Shown: positions 12,446 through 26,375 of the stretch, one piece after another
How the letters are laid out: each line of letters opens with the position of its first letter
How positions within the stretch are numbered: the first letter of the stretch is position 1
Assembly: GCF_040115645.1 (NCBI RefSeq)
Contig: NW_027096037.1
Span: forward strand, 124,001 to 188,000
DNA length: 64,000 bases
Reading direction: 5' to 3'
Source: Euwallacea fornicatus
Lineage: Eukaryota > Arthropoda > Insecta > Coleoptera > Curculionidae
Program-made: the position numbers and the translations under genes
The notes under the pieces: generated by a model
What the model saw: the letters and a program-made list of their open reading frames with translations, nothing else
What the model was told of the DNA's origin: nothing
The model's database searches: none

Positions 12446-15400
12446 CTTTGAGTACTCGAACTCACAACTTTTGGGGCTTTTCAAATACTGAAACTCGATA
12501 ACTACGGAAAATGAGGACCAAATTCCTTAAACAAAGTGTCAAATTAATCAGCACTACGAGGCCTTTAAGATTCACAACTCATCATCTTTGCATCTAGTTG
12601 AGTTTCCAAGAAAAATAGTACTTTGAGTACTCGAACTCACAACTTTTGGGGCTTTTCAAATACTGAAACTCGATAACTACGGAAAATGAGTACCAAATTC
12701 CTTAAACAAAGTGTCAAATTAATCAGCACTACGAGGCCTTTAAGATTCACAACACATCAAATTTGCATCTAGTTGAATTTCCAAGAAAAATAGTACTTTG
12801 TGTACTCGAACACACAACTTTTATGACTTTTCAAATACTGAAACTCGATAACTACGGAAAATGAGTACCAAATTCCTTAAACAAAGTGTCAAATTGATCA
12901 GCTCTTCGAGGCCTTTAAGATTCACAACACATCAAATTTGCATCTAGTTGAATTTCCAAGAAAAATAGTACTTTGTGTACTCGAACACACAACTTTTGGG
13001 GCTTTTCAAATACTGAAACTCGATAACTACGGAAAATGAGGACCAAATTCCTTAAACAAAGTGTCAAATTAATCAGCACTACGAGGCCTTTAAGATTCAC
13101 AACACATCAAATTTGCATCTAGTTGAATTTCCAAGAAAAATAGTACTTTGTGTACTCGAACACACAACTTTTGGGACTTTTCAAATACTGAAACTCGATA
13201 ACTACGGAAAATGAGTACCAAATTCCTTAAACAATGTGTCAAATTAGTCAGCTCTTCGAGGCCTTTAAGATTCACAACACATCAAATTTGCATCTAGTTG
13301 AATTTCCAAGAAAAATAGTACTTTGTGTACTCGAACACACAACTTTTGGGGCTTTTCAAATACTGAAACTCGATAACTACGGAAAATGAGTACCAAATTC
13401 CTTAAACAATGTGTCAAATTAATCAGCTCTACGAGGCCTTTAAGATTCACAACACATCAAATTTGCATCTAGTTGAATTTCCAAGAAAAATAGTACTTTG
13501 TGTACTCGAACACACAACTTTTGGGGCTTTTCAAATACTGAAACTCGATAACTACGGAAAATGAGTACCAAATTCCTTAAACAATGTGTCAAATTAATCA
13601 GCTCTACGAGGCCTTTAAGATTCACAACACATCAACTTTGCATCTAGTTGAATTTCCTAGAAATACAGTACTTTGTGTACTCGAACACACAACTTTTGGG
13701 GCTTTTCAAATACTGAAACTCGATAACTACGGAAAATGAGGACCAAATTCCTTAAACAAAGTGTCAAATTAATCAGCACTACGAGGCCTTTAAGATTCAC
13801 AACACATCAAATTTGCATCTAGTTGAATTTCCAAGAAAAATAGTACTTTGTGTACTCGAACACACAACTTTTGGGGCTTTTCAAATACTGAAACTCGATA
13901 ACTACGGAAAATGAGTACCAAATTCCTTAAACAATGTGTCAAATTAATCAGCTCTACGAGGCCTTTAAGATTCACAACACATCAACTTTGCATCTAGTTG
14001 AATTTCCTAGAAATACAGTACTTTGTGTACTCGAACACACAACTTTTGGGGCTTTTCAAATACTGAAACTCGATAACTACGGAAAATGAGGACCAAATTC
14101 CTTAAACAAAGTGTCAAATTAATCAGCACTACGAGGCCTTTAAGATTCACAACACATCAACTTTGCATCTAGTTGAATTTCCTAGAAATACAGTACTTTG
14201 TGTACTCGAACACACAACTTTTGGGGCTTTTCAAATACTGAAACTCGATAACTACGGAAAATGAGGACCAAATTCCTTAAACAAAGTGTCAAATTAATCA
14301 GCACTACGAGGCCTTTAAGATTCACAACTCATCATCTTTGCATCTAGTTGAGTTTCCAAGAAAAATAGTACTTTGAGTACTCGAACTCACAACTTTTGGG
14401 GCTTTTCAAATACTGAAACTCGATAACTACGGAAAATGAGGACCAAATTCCTTAAACAAAGTGTCAAATTAATCAGCACTACGAGGCCTTTAAGATTCAC
14501 AACTCATCATCTTTGCATCTAGTTGAGTTTCCAAGAAAAATAGTACTTTGAGTACTCGAACTCACAACTTTTGGGGCTTTTCAAATACTGAAACTCGATA
14601 ACTACGGAAAATGAGTACCAAATTCCTTAAACAAAGTGTCAAATTAATCAGCACTACGAGGCCTTTAAGATTCACAACACATCAAATTTGCATCTAGTTG
14701 AATTTCCAAGAAAAATAGTACTTTGAGTACTCGAACCCACAACTTTTGGGGCTTTTCAAACTCTGAAACTCGATAACTACGGAAAATGAGGACCAAATTC
14801 CTTAAACAAAGTGTCAAATTAATCAGCACTACGAGGCCTTTAAGATTCACAACACATCAAATTTGCATCTAGTTGAATTTCCAAGAAAAATAGTACTTTG
14901 TGTAATCGAACACACAACTTTTGGGACTTTTCAAATACTGAAACTCGATAACTACGGAAAATGAGTACCAAATTCCTTAAACAAAGTGTCAAATTAATCA
15001 GCACTACGAGGCCTTTAAGATTCACAACACATCAACTTTTCATCTAGTTGAATTTCCAAGAAAAATAGTACTTTGTGTACTCGAACACACAACTTTTGGG
15101 GCTTTTCAAACTCTGAAACTCGATAACTACGGACAATGAGTACCAAATTCCTTAAACAAAGTGTCAAATTAATCAGCTCTTCGAGGCCTTTAAAATGTCA
15201 CAACACATCAACTTGGCATCTAGTTGAATTTCCAAGAAAAATAGTACTTTGTGTACTCGAACACACAACTTTTGGGACTTTTCAAATACTGAAACTCGAT
15301 AACTACGGAAAATGAGTACCAAATTCCTTAAACAAAGTGTCAAATTGATCAGCTCTTCGAGGCCTTTAAGATTCACAACACATCAAATTTGCATCTAGTT

Positions 15401-17353
15401 GAATTTCCAAGAAAAAGAGTACTTTGTGTACTCGAACACACAACTTTTGGGGCTTTTCAAATACTGAAACTCGATAACTACGGAAAATGAGTACCAAATT
15501 CCTTAAACAATGTGTCAAATTAGTCAGCTCTTCGAGGCCTTTAAAATGTCACAACACATCATCTTTGCATCTTGATGAATTTTCAAGAAATATAGTACTT
15601 TGTGTACTCGAACACACAACTTTTGTGACTTTTCAAACTCTGAAACTCGATAACTACGGAAAATGAGGACCAAATTCCTTAAACAAAGTGTCAAATTAAT
15701 CAGCTCTTCGAGGCCTTTAAAATGTCACAACACATCATCTTTGCATCTTGATGAATTTCCAAGAAATATAGTACTTTGTGTACTCGAACACACAACTTTT
15801 GTGACTTTTCAAACTCTGAAACTCGATAACTACGGAAAATGAGGACCAAATTCCTTAAACAAAGTGTCAAATTAATCAGCACTACGAGGCCTTTAAGATT
15901 CACAACACATCAAATTTGCATCTAGTTGAATTTCCAAGAAAAATAGTACTTTGTGTACTCGAACACACAACTTTTGGGACTTTTCAAATACTGAAACTCG
16001 ATAACTACGGAAAATGAGTACCAAATTCCTTAAACAATGTGTCAAATTAGTCAGCTCTTCGAGGCCTTTAAGATTCACAACACATCAAATTTGCATCTAG
16101 TTGAATTTCCAAGAAAAATAGTACTTTGTGTACTCGAACACACAACTTTTGGGGCTTTTCAAATACTGAAACTCGATAACTACGGAAAATGAGTACCAAA
16201 TTCCTTAAACAATGTGTCAAATTAATCAGCTCTACGAGGCCTTTAAGATTCACAACACATCAAATTTGCATCTAGTTGAATTTCCAAGAAAAATAGTACT
16301 TTGTGTACTCGAACACACAACTTTTATGACTTTTCAAATACTGAAACTCGATAACTACGGAAAATGAGGACCAAATTCCTTAAACAAAGTGTCAAATTAA
16401 TCAGCACTACGAGGCCTTTAAGATTCACAACACATCAAATTTGCATCTAGTTGAATTTCCAAGAAAAATAGTACTTTGTGTACTCGAACACACAACTTTT
16501 GGGGCTTTTCAAATACTGAAACTCGATAACTACGGAAAATGAGGACCAAATTCCTTAAACAAAGTGTCAAATTAATCAGCACTACGAGGCCTTTAAGATT
16601 CACAACTCATCATCTTTGCATCTAGTTGAGTTTCCAAGAAAAATAGTACTTTGAGTACTCGAACTCACAACTTTTGGGGCTTTTCAAATACTGAAACTCG
16701 ATAACTACGGAAAATGAGGACCAAATTCCTTAAACAAAGTGTCAAATTAATCAGCACTACGAGGCCTTTAAGATTCACAACTCATCATCTTTGCATCTAG
16801 TTGAGTTTCCAAGAAAAATAGTACTTTGAGTACTCGAACTCACAACTTTTGGGGCTTTTCAAATACTGAAACTCGATAACTACGGAAAATGAGTACCAAA
16901 TTCCTTAAACAAAGTGTCAAATTAATCAGCTCTTCGAGGCCTTTAAAATGTCACAACACATCATCTTTGCATCTTGATGAATTTCCAAGAAATATAGTAC
17001 TTTGTGTACTCGAACACACAACTTTTGTGACTTTTCAAACTCTGAAACTCGATAACTACGGAAAATGAGGACCAAATTCCTTAAACAAAGTGTCAAATTA
17101 ATCAACTCTTCGAGGCCTTTAAAATGTCACAACACATCAACTTGGCATCTAGTTGAATTTCCAAGAAAAATAGTACTTTGTGTACTCGAACACACAACTT
17201 TTGGGACTTTTCAAATACTGAAACTCGATAACTACGGAAAATGAGTACCAAATTCCTTAAACAAAGTGTCAAATTGATCAGCTCTTCGAGGCCTTTAAGA
17301 TTCACAACACATCAAATTTGCATCTAGTTGAATTTCCAAGAAAAATAGTACTT
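12446..17353 (+). repeat. HOR block alpha, copy 2
   Basis: It duplicates 1-4,908 at a constant offset of 12,445 bp. That equals 71 monomers with 20 long ones (71x175 + 20), and I count exactly 20 long monomers before it, so no net indel separates the copies. The phase and the rare linked variants are preserved. At its right end it passes without a visible seam into the 2,103-bp HOR that starts about 16.9 kb. Confidence 0.9.
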
Positions 17354-20300
17354 TGTGTACTCGAACACACAACTTTTGGGGCTTTTCAAATACTGAAACT
17401 CGATAACTACGGAAAATGAGTACCAAATTCCTTAAACAATGTGTCAAATTAATCAGCTCTACGAGGCCTTTAAGATTCACAACACATCAAATTTGCATCT
17501 AGTTGAATTTCCAAGAAAAATAGTACTTTGTGTACTCGAACACACAACTTTTGGGGCTTTTCAAATACTGAAACTCGATAACTACGGAAAATGAGGACCA
17601 AATTCCTTAAACAAAGTGTCAAATTAATCAGCACTACGAGGCCTTTAAGATTCACAACACATCAACTTTGCATCTAGTTGAATTTCCTAGAAATACAGTA
17701 CTTTGTGTACTCGAACACACAACTTTTGGGGCTTTTCAAATACTGAAACTCGATAACTACGGAAAATGAGGACCAAATTCCTTAAACAAAGTGTCAAATT
17801 AATCAGCACTACGAGGCCTTTAAGATTCACAACTCATCATCTTTGCATCTAGTTGAGTTTCCAAGAAAAATAGTACTTTGAGTACTCGAACTCACAACTT
17901 TTGGGGCTTTTCAAATACTGAAACTCGATAACTACGGAAAATGAGGACCAAATTCCTTAAACAAAGTGTCAAATTAATCAGCACTACGAGGCCTTTAAGA
18001 TTCACAACTCATCATCTTTGCATCTAGTTGAGTTTCCAAGAAAAATAGTACTTTGAGTACTCGAACTCACAACTTTTGGGGCTTTTCAAATACTGAAACT
18101 CGATAACTACGGAAAATGAGTACCAAATTCCTTAAACAAAGTGTCAAATTAATCAGCACTACGAGGCCTTTAAGATTCACAACACATCAAATTTGCATCT
18201 AGTTGAATTTCCAAGAAAAATAGTACTTTGAGTACTCGAACCCACAACTTTTGGCGCTTTTCAAACTCTGAAACTCGATAACTACGGAAAATGAGGACCA
18301 AATTCCTTAAACAAAGTGTCAAATTAATCAGCACTACGAGGCCTTTAAGATTCACAACACATCAAATTTGCATCTAGTTGAATTTCCAAGAAAAATAGTA
18401 CTTTGTGTAATCGAACACACAACTTTTGGGACTTTTCAAATACTGAAACTCGATAACTACGGAAAATGAGTACCAAATTCCTTAAACAATGTGTCAAATT
18501 AATCAGCTCTACGAGGCCTTTAAGATTCACAACACATCAACTTTGCATCTAGTTGAATTTCCTAGAAATACAGTACTTTGTGTACTCGAACACACAACTT
18601 TTGGGGCTTTTCAAATACTGAAACTCGATAACTACGGAAAATGAGGACCAAATTCCTTAAACAAAGTGTCAAATTAATCAGCACTACGAGGCCTTTAAGA
18701 TTCACAACTCATCATCTTTGCATCTAGTTGAGTTTCCAAGAAAAATAGTACTTTGAGTACTCGAACTCACAACTTTTGGGGCTTTTCAAATACTGAAACT
18801 CGATAACTACGGAAAATGAGTACCAAATTCCTTAAACAATGTGTCAAATTAGTCAGCTCTTCGAGGCCTTTAAAATGTCACAACACATCATCTTTGCATC
18901 TTGATGAATTTTCAAGAAAAATAGTACTTTGTGTACTCGAACACACAACTTTTGTGACTTTTCAAACTCTGAAACTCGATAACTACGGAAAATGAGGACC
19001 AAATTCCTTAAACAAAGTGTCAAATTAATCAGCTCTTCGAGGCCTTTAAAATGTCACAACACATCATCTTTGCATCTTGATGAATTTCCAAGAAATATAG
19101 TACTTTGTGTACTCGAACACACAACTTTTGTGACTTTTCAAACTCTGAAACTCGATAACTACGGAAAATGAGGACCAAATTCCTTAAACAAAGTGTCAAA
19201 TTAATCAACTCTTCGAGGCCTTTAAAATGTCACAACACATCAACTTGGCATCTAGTTGAATTTCCAAGAAAAATAGTACTTTGTGTACTCGAACACACAA
19301 CTTTTGGGACTTTTCAAATACTGAAACTCGATAACTACGGAAAATGAGTACCAAATTCCTTAAACAAAGTGTCAAATTGATCAGCTCTTCGAGGCCTTTA
19401 AGATTCACAACACATCAAATTTGCATCTAGTTGAATTTCCAAGAAAAATAGTACTTTGTGTACTCGAACACACAACTTTTGGGGCTTTTCAAATACTGAA
19501 ACTCGATAACTACGGAAAATGAGTACCAAATTCCTTAAACAATGTGTCAAATTAATCAGCTCTACGAGGCCTTTAAGATTCACAACACATCAAATTTGCA
19601 TCTAGTTGAATTTCCAAGAAAAATAGTACTTTGTGTACTCGAACACACAACTTTTGGGGCTTTTCAAATACTGAAACTCGATAACTACGGAAAATGAGGA
19701 CCAAATTCCTTAAACAAAGTGTCAAATTAATCAGCACTACGAGGCCTTTAAGATTCACAACACATCAACTTTGCATCTAGTTGAATTTCCTAGAAATACA
19801 GTACTTTGTGTACTCGAACACACAACTTTTGGGGCTTTTCAAATACTGAAACTCGATAACTACGGAAAATGAGGACCAAATTCCTTAAACAAAGTGTTAA
19901 ATTAATCAGCACTACGAGGCCTTTAAGATTCACAACTCATCATCTTTGCATCTAGTTGAGTTTCCAAGAAAAATAGTACTTTGAGTACTCGAACTCACAA
20001 CTTTTGGGGCTTTTCAAATACTGAAACTCGATAACTACGGAAAATGAGTACCAAATTCCTTAAACAAAGTGTCAAATTAATCAGCACTACGAGGCCTTTA
20101 AGATTCACAACACATCAAATTTGCATCTAGTTGAATTTCCAAGAAAAATAGTACTTTGAGTACTCGAACCCACAACTTTTGGCGCTTTTCAAACTCTGAA
20201 ACTCGATAACTACGGAAAATGAGGACCAAATTCCTTAAACAAAGTGTCAAATTAATCAGCACTACGAGGCCTTTAAGATTCACAACACATCAAATTTGCA

Positions 20301-21265
20301 TCTAGTTGAATTTCCAAGAAAAATAGTACTTTGTGTAATCGAACACACAACTTTTGGGACTTTTCAAATACTGAAACTCGATAACTACGGAAAATGAGTA
20401 CCAAATTCCTTAAACAATGTGTCAAATTAATCAGCTCTACGAGGCCTTTAAGATTCACAACACATCAACTTTGCATCTAGTTGAATTTCCTAGAAATACA
20501 GTACTTTGTGTACTCGAACACACAACTTTTGGGGCTTTTCAAATACTGAAACTCGATAACTACGGAAAATGAGGACCAAATTCCTTAAACAAAGTGTCAA
20601 ATTAATCAGCACTACGAGGCCTTTAAGATTCACAACTCATCATCTTTGCATCTAGTTGAGTTTCCAAGAAAAATAGTACTTTGAGTACTCGAACTCACAA
20701 CTTTTGGGGCTTTTCAAATACTGAAACTCGATAACTACGGAAAATGAGTACCAAATTCCTTAAACAATGTGTCAAATTAGTCAGCTCTTCGAGGCCTTTA
20801 AAATGTCACAACACATCATCTTTGCATCTTGATGAATTTTCAAGAAAAATAGTACTTTGTGTACTCGAACACACAACTTTTGTGACTTTTCAAACTCTGA
20901 AACTCGATAACTACGGAAAATGAGGACCAAATTCCTTAAACAAAGTGTCAAATTAATCAGCTCTTCGAGGCCTTTAAAATGTCACAACACATCATCTTTG
21001 CATCTTGATGAATTTCCAAGAAATATAGTACTTTGTGTACTCGAACACACAACTTTTGTGACTTTTCAAACTCTGAAACTCGATAACTACGGAAAATGAG
21101 GACCAAATTCCTTAAACAAAGTGTCAAATTAATCAGCTCTTCGAGGCCTTTAAAATGTCACAACACATCAACTTGGCATCTAGTTGAATTTCCAAGAAAA
21201 ATAGTACTTTGTGTACTCGAACACACAACTTTTGGGACTTTTCAAATACTGAAACTCGATAACTA
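16940..21265 (+). repeat. Tandem HOR, 12-mer (2,103 bp) then 11-mer (1,928 bp)
   Basis: Segments at about 16.95-17.95 kb recur at 19.05-20.05 kb (offset 2,103), and about 17.95-19.33 kb recurs at 19.88-21.26 kb (offset 1,928). The shift equals one gag/ctc monomer: a pair near 17,832 and 18,007 became a single copy near 19,935. Lengths check: 9x175 + 3x176 = 2,103 and 8x175 + 3x176 = 1,928. Both units carry the ggcgctttt variant (near 18,254 and 20,182). The second unit has a private gtgttaaat change near 19,896. Confidence 0.88.
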
Positions 21266-24200
21266 CGGAAAATGAGGACCAAATTCCTTAAACAAAGTGT
21301 CAAATTAATCAGCACTACGAGGCCTTTAAGATTCACAACACATCAAATTTGCATCTAGTTGAATTTCCAAGAAAAATAGTACTTTGTGTACTCGAACACA
21401 CAACTTTTGGGACTTTTCAAATACTGAAACTCGATAACTACGGAAAATGAGTACCAAATTCCTTAAACAATGTGTCAAATTAGTCAGCTCTTCGAGGCCT
21501 TTAAGATTCACAACACATCAAATTTGCATCTAGTTGAATTTCCAAGAAAAATAGTACTTTGTGTACTCGAACACACAACTTTTGGGGCTTTTCAAATACT
21601 GAAACTCGATAACTACGGAAAATGAGTACCAAATTCCTTAAACAATGTGTCAAATTAATCAGCTCTACGAGGCCTTTAAGATTCACAACACATCAAATTT
21701 GCATCTAGTTGAATTTCCAAGAAAAATAGTACTTTGTGTACTCGAACACACAACTTTTATGACTTTTCAAATACTGAAACTCGATAACTACGGAAAATGA
21801 GGACCAAATTCCTTAAACAAAGTGTCAAATTAATCAGCACTACGAGGCCTTTAAGATTCACAACACATCAAATTTGCATCTAGTTGAATTTCCAAGAAAA
21901 ATAGTACTTTGTGTACTCGAACACACAACTTTTGGGGCTTTTCAAATACTGAAACTCGATAACTACGGAAAATGAGGACCAAATTCCTTAAACAAAGTGT
22001 CAAATTAATCAGCACTACGAGGCCTTTAAGATTCACAACTCATCATCTTTGCATCTAGTTGAGTTTCCAAGAAAAATAGTACTTTGAGTACTCGAACTCA
22101 CAACTTTTGGGGCTTTTCAAATACTGAAACTCGATAACTACGGAAAATGAGGACCAAATTCCTTAAACAAAGTGTCAAATTAATCAGCACTACGAGGCCT
22201 TTAAGATTCACAACTCATCATCTTTGCATCTAGTTGAGTTTCCAAGAAAAATAGTACTTTGAGTACTCGAACTCACAACTTTTGGGGCTTTTCAAATACT
22301 GAAACTCGATAACTACGGAAAATGAGTACCAAATTCCTTAAACAAAGTGTCAAATTAATCAGCTCTTCGAGGCCTTTAAAATGTCACAACACATCATCTT
22401 TGCATCTTGATGAATTTCCAAGAAATATAGTACTTTGTGTACTCGAACACACAACTTTTGTGACTTTTCAAACTCTGAAACTCGATAACTACGGAAAATG
22501 AGGACCAAATTCCTTAAACAAAGTGTCAAATTAATCAACTCTTCGAGGCCTTTAAAATGTCACAACACATCAACTTGGCATCTAGTTGAATTTCCAAGAA
22601 AAATAGTACTTTGTGTACTCGAACACACAACTTTTGGGACTTTTCAAATACTGAAACTCGATAACTACGGAAAATGAGTACCAAATTCCTTAAACAAAGT
22701 GTCAAATTGATCAGCTCTTCGAGGCCTTTAAGATTCACAACACATCAAATTTGCATCTAGTTGAATTTCCAAGAAAAATAGTACTTTGTGTACTCGAACA
22801 CACAACTTTTGGGGCTTTTCAAATACTGAAACTCGATAACTACGGAAAATGAGTACCAAATTCCTTAAACAATGTGTCAAATTAATCAGCTCTACGAGGC
22901 CTTTAAGATTCACAACACATCAAATTTGCATCTAGTTGAATTTCCAAGAAAAATAGTACTTTGTGTACTCGAACACACAACTTTTGGGGCTTTTCAAATA
23001 CTGAAACTCGATAACTACGGAAAATGAGGACCAAATTCCTTAAACAAAGTGTCAAATTAATCAGCACTACGAGGCCTTTAAGATTCACAACACATCAACT
23101 TTGCATCTAGTTGAATTTCCTAGAAATACAGTACTTTGTGTACTCGAACACACAACTTTTGGGGCTTTTCAAATACTGAAACTCGATAACTACGGAAAAT
23201 GAGGACCAAATTCCTTAAACAAAGTGTCAAATTAATCAGCACTACGAGGCCTTTAAGATTCACAACTCATCATCTTTGCATCTAGTTGAGTTTCCAAGAA
23301 AAATAGTACTTTGAGTACTCGAACTCACAACTTTTGGGGCTTTTCAAATACTGAAACTCGATAACTACGGAAAATGAGGACCAAATTCCTTAAACAAAGT
23401 GTCAAATTAATCAGCACTACGAGGCCTTTAAGATTCACAACTCATCATCTTTGCATCTAGTTGAGTTTCCAAGAAAAATAGTACTTTGAGTACTCGAACT
23501 CACAACTTTTGGGGCTTTTCAAATACTGAAACTCGATAACTACGGAAAATGAGTACCAAATTCCTTAAACAATGTGTCAAATTAGTCAGCTCTTCGAGGC
23601 CTTTAAAATGTCACAACACATCATCTTTGCATCTTGATGAATTTTCAAGAAAAATAGTACTTTGTGTACTCGAACACACAACTTTTGTGACTTTTCAAAC
23701 TCTGAAACTCGATAACTACGGAAAATGAGGACCAAATTCCTTAAACAAAGTGTCAAATTAATCAGCTCTTCGAGGCCTTTAAAATGTCACAACACATCAT
23801 CTTTGCATCTTGATGAATTTCCAAGAAATATAGTACTTTGTGTACTCGAACACACAACTTTTGTGACTTTTCAAACTCTGAAACTCGATAACTACGGAAA
23901 ATGAGGACCAAATTCCTTAAACAAAGTGTCAAATTAATCAGCTCTTCGAGGCCTTTAAAATGTCACAACACATCAACTTGGCATCTAGTTGAATTTCCAA
24001 GAAAAATAGTACTTTGTGTACTCGAACACACAACTTTTGGGACTTTTCAAATACTGAAACTCGATAACTACGGAAAATGAGGACCAAATTCCTTAAACAA
24101 AGTGTCAAATTAATCAGCACTACGAGGCCTTTAAGATTCACAACACATCAAATTTGCATCTAGTTGAATTTCCAAGAAAAATAGTACTTTGTGTACTCGA

Positions 24201-26375
24201 ACACACAACTTTTGGGACTTTTCAAATACTGAAACTCGATAACTACGGAAAATGAGTACCAAATTCCTTAAACAATGTGTCAAATTAGTCAGCTCTTCGA
24301 GGCCTTTAAGATTCACAACACATCAAATTTGCATCTAGTTGAATTTCCAAGAAAAATAGTACTTTGTGTACTCGAACACACAACTTTTGGGGCTTTTCAA
24401 ATACTGAAACTCGATAACTACGGAAAATGAGTACCAAATTCCTTAAACAATGTGTCAAATTAATCAGCTCTACGAGGCCTTTAAGATTCACAACACATCA
24501 AATTTGCATCTAGTTGAATTTCCAAGAAAAATAGTACTTTGTGTACTCGAACACACAACTTTTATGACTTTTCAAATACTGAAACTCGATAACTACGGAA
24601 AATGAGGACCAAATTCCTTAAACAAAGTGTCAAATTAATCAGCACTACGAGGCCTTTAAGATTCACAACACATCAAATTTGCATCTAGTTGAATTTCCAA
24701 GAAAAATAGTACTTTGTGTACTCGAACACACAACTTTTGGGGCTTTTCAAATACTGAAACTCGATAACTACGGAAAATGAGGACCAAATTCCTTAAACAA
24801 AGTGTCAAATTAATCAGCACTACGAGGCCTTTAAGATTCACAACTCATCATCTTTGCATCTAGTTGAGTTTCCAAGAAAAATAGTACTTTGAGTACTCGA
24901 ACTCACAACTTTTGGGGCTTTTCAAATACTGAAACTCGATAACTACGGAAAATGAGGACCAAATTCCTTAAACAAAGTGTCAAATTAATCAGCACTACGA
25001 GGCCTTTAAGATTCACAACTCATCATCTTTGCATCTAGTTGAGTTTCCAAGAAAAATAGTACTTTGAGTACTCGAACTCACAACTTTTGGGGCTTTTCAA
25101 ATACTGAAACTCGATAACTACGGAAAATGAGTACCAAATTCCTTAAACAAAGTGTCAAATTAATCAGCTCTTCGAGGCCTTTAAAATGTCACAACACATC
25201 ATCTTTGCATCTTGATGAATTTCCAAGAAATATAGTACTTTGTGTACTCGAACACACAACTTTTGTGACTTTTCAAACTCTGAAACTCGATAACTACGGA
25301 AAATGAGGACCAAATTCCTTAAACAAAGTGTCAAATTAATCAACTCTTCGAGGCCTTTAAAATGTCACAACACATCAACTTGGCATCTAGTTGAATTTCC
25401 AAGAAAAATAGTACTTTGTGTACTCGAACACACAACTTTTGGGACTTTTCAAATACTGAAACTCGATAACTACGGAAAATGAGTACCAAATTCCTTAAAC
25501 AAAGTGTCAAATTGATCAGCTCTTCGAGGCCTTTAAGATTCACAACACATCAAATTTGCATCTAGTTGAATTTCCAAGAAAAATAGTACTTTGTGTACTC
25601 GAACACACAACTTTTGGGGCTTTTCAAATACTGAAACTCGATAACTACGGAAAATGAGTACCAAATTCCTTAAACAATGTGTCAAATTAATCAGCTCTAC
25701 GAGGCCTTTAAGATTCACAACACATCAAATTTGCATCTAGTTGAATTTCCAAGAAAAATAGTACTTTGTGTACTCGAACACACAACTTTTGGGGCTTTTC
25801 AAATACTGAAACTCGATAACTACGGAAAATGAGGACCAAATTCCTTAAACAAAGTGTCAAATTAATCAGCACTACGAGGCCTTTAAGATTCACAACACAT
25901 CAACTTTGCATCTAGTTGAATTTCCTAGAAATACAGTACTTTGTGTACTCGAACACACAACTTTTGGGGCTTTTCAAATACTGAAACTCGATAACTACGG
26001 AAAATGAGGACCAAATTCCTTAAACAAAGTGTCAAATTAATCAGCACTACGAGGCCTTTAAGATTCACAACTCATCATCTTTGCATCTAGTTGAGTTTCC
26101 AAGAAAAATAGTACTTTGAGTACTCGAACTCACAACTTTTGGGGCTTTTCAAATACTGAAACTCGATAACTACGGAAAATGAGGACCAAATTCCTTAAAC
26201 AAAGTGTCAAATTAATCAGCACTACGAGGCCTTTAAGATTCACAACTCATCATCTTTGCATCTAGTTGAGTTTCCAAGAAAAATAGTACTTTGAGTACTC
26301 GAACTCACAACTTTTGGGGCTTTTCAAATACTGAAACTCGATAACTACGGAAAATGAGTACCAAATTCCTTAAAC
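20520..26375 (+). repeat. Tandem HOR, 16-mer of 2,805 bp, two copies
   Basis: About 20.52-23.57 kb matches 23.33-26.38 kb at a constant offset of 2,805 bp. Each unit has five long monomers (20,800, 20,976, 21,153, 22,379, 22,556 against 23,607, 23,781, 23,959, 25,187, 25,361), giving 11x175 + 5x176 = 2,805. The left limit is where cctagaaatacag with a cac-type start changes to the gag/ctc type, and the right limit is where caatgtgtc becomes caaagtgtc. I found no difference between the two copies in the positions compared. Much of the unit also matches 15.9-18.0 kb at offset 5,433. Confidence 0.9.
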
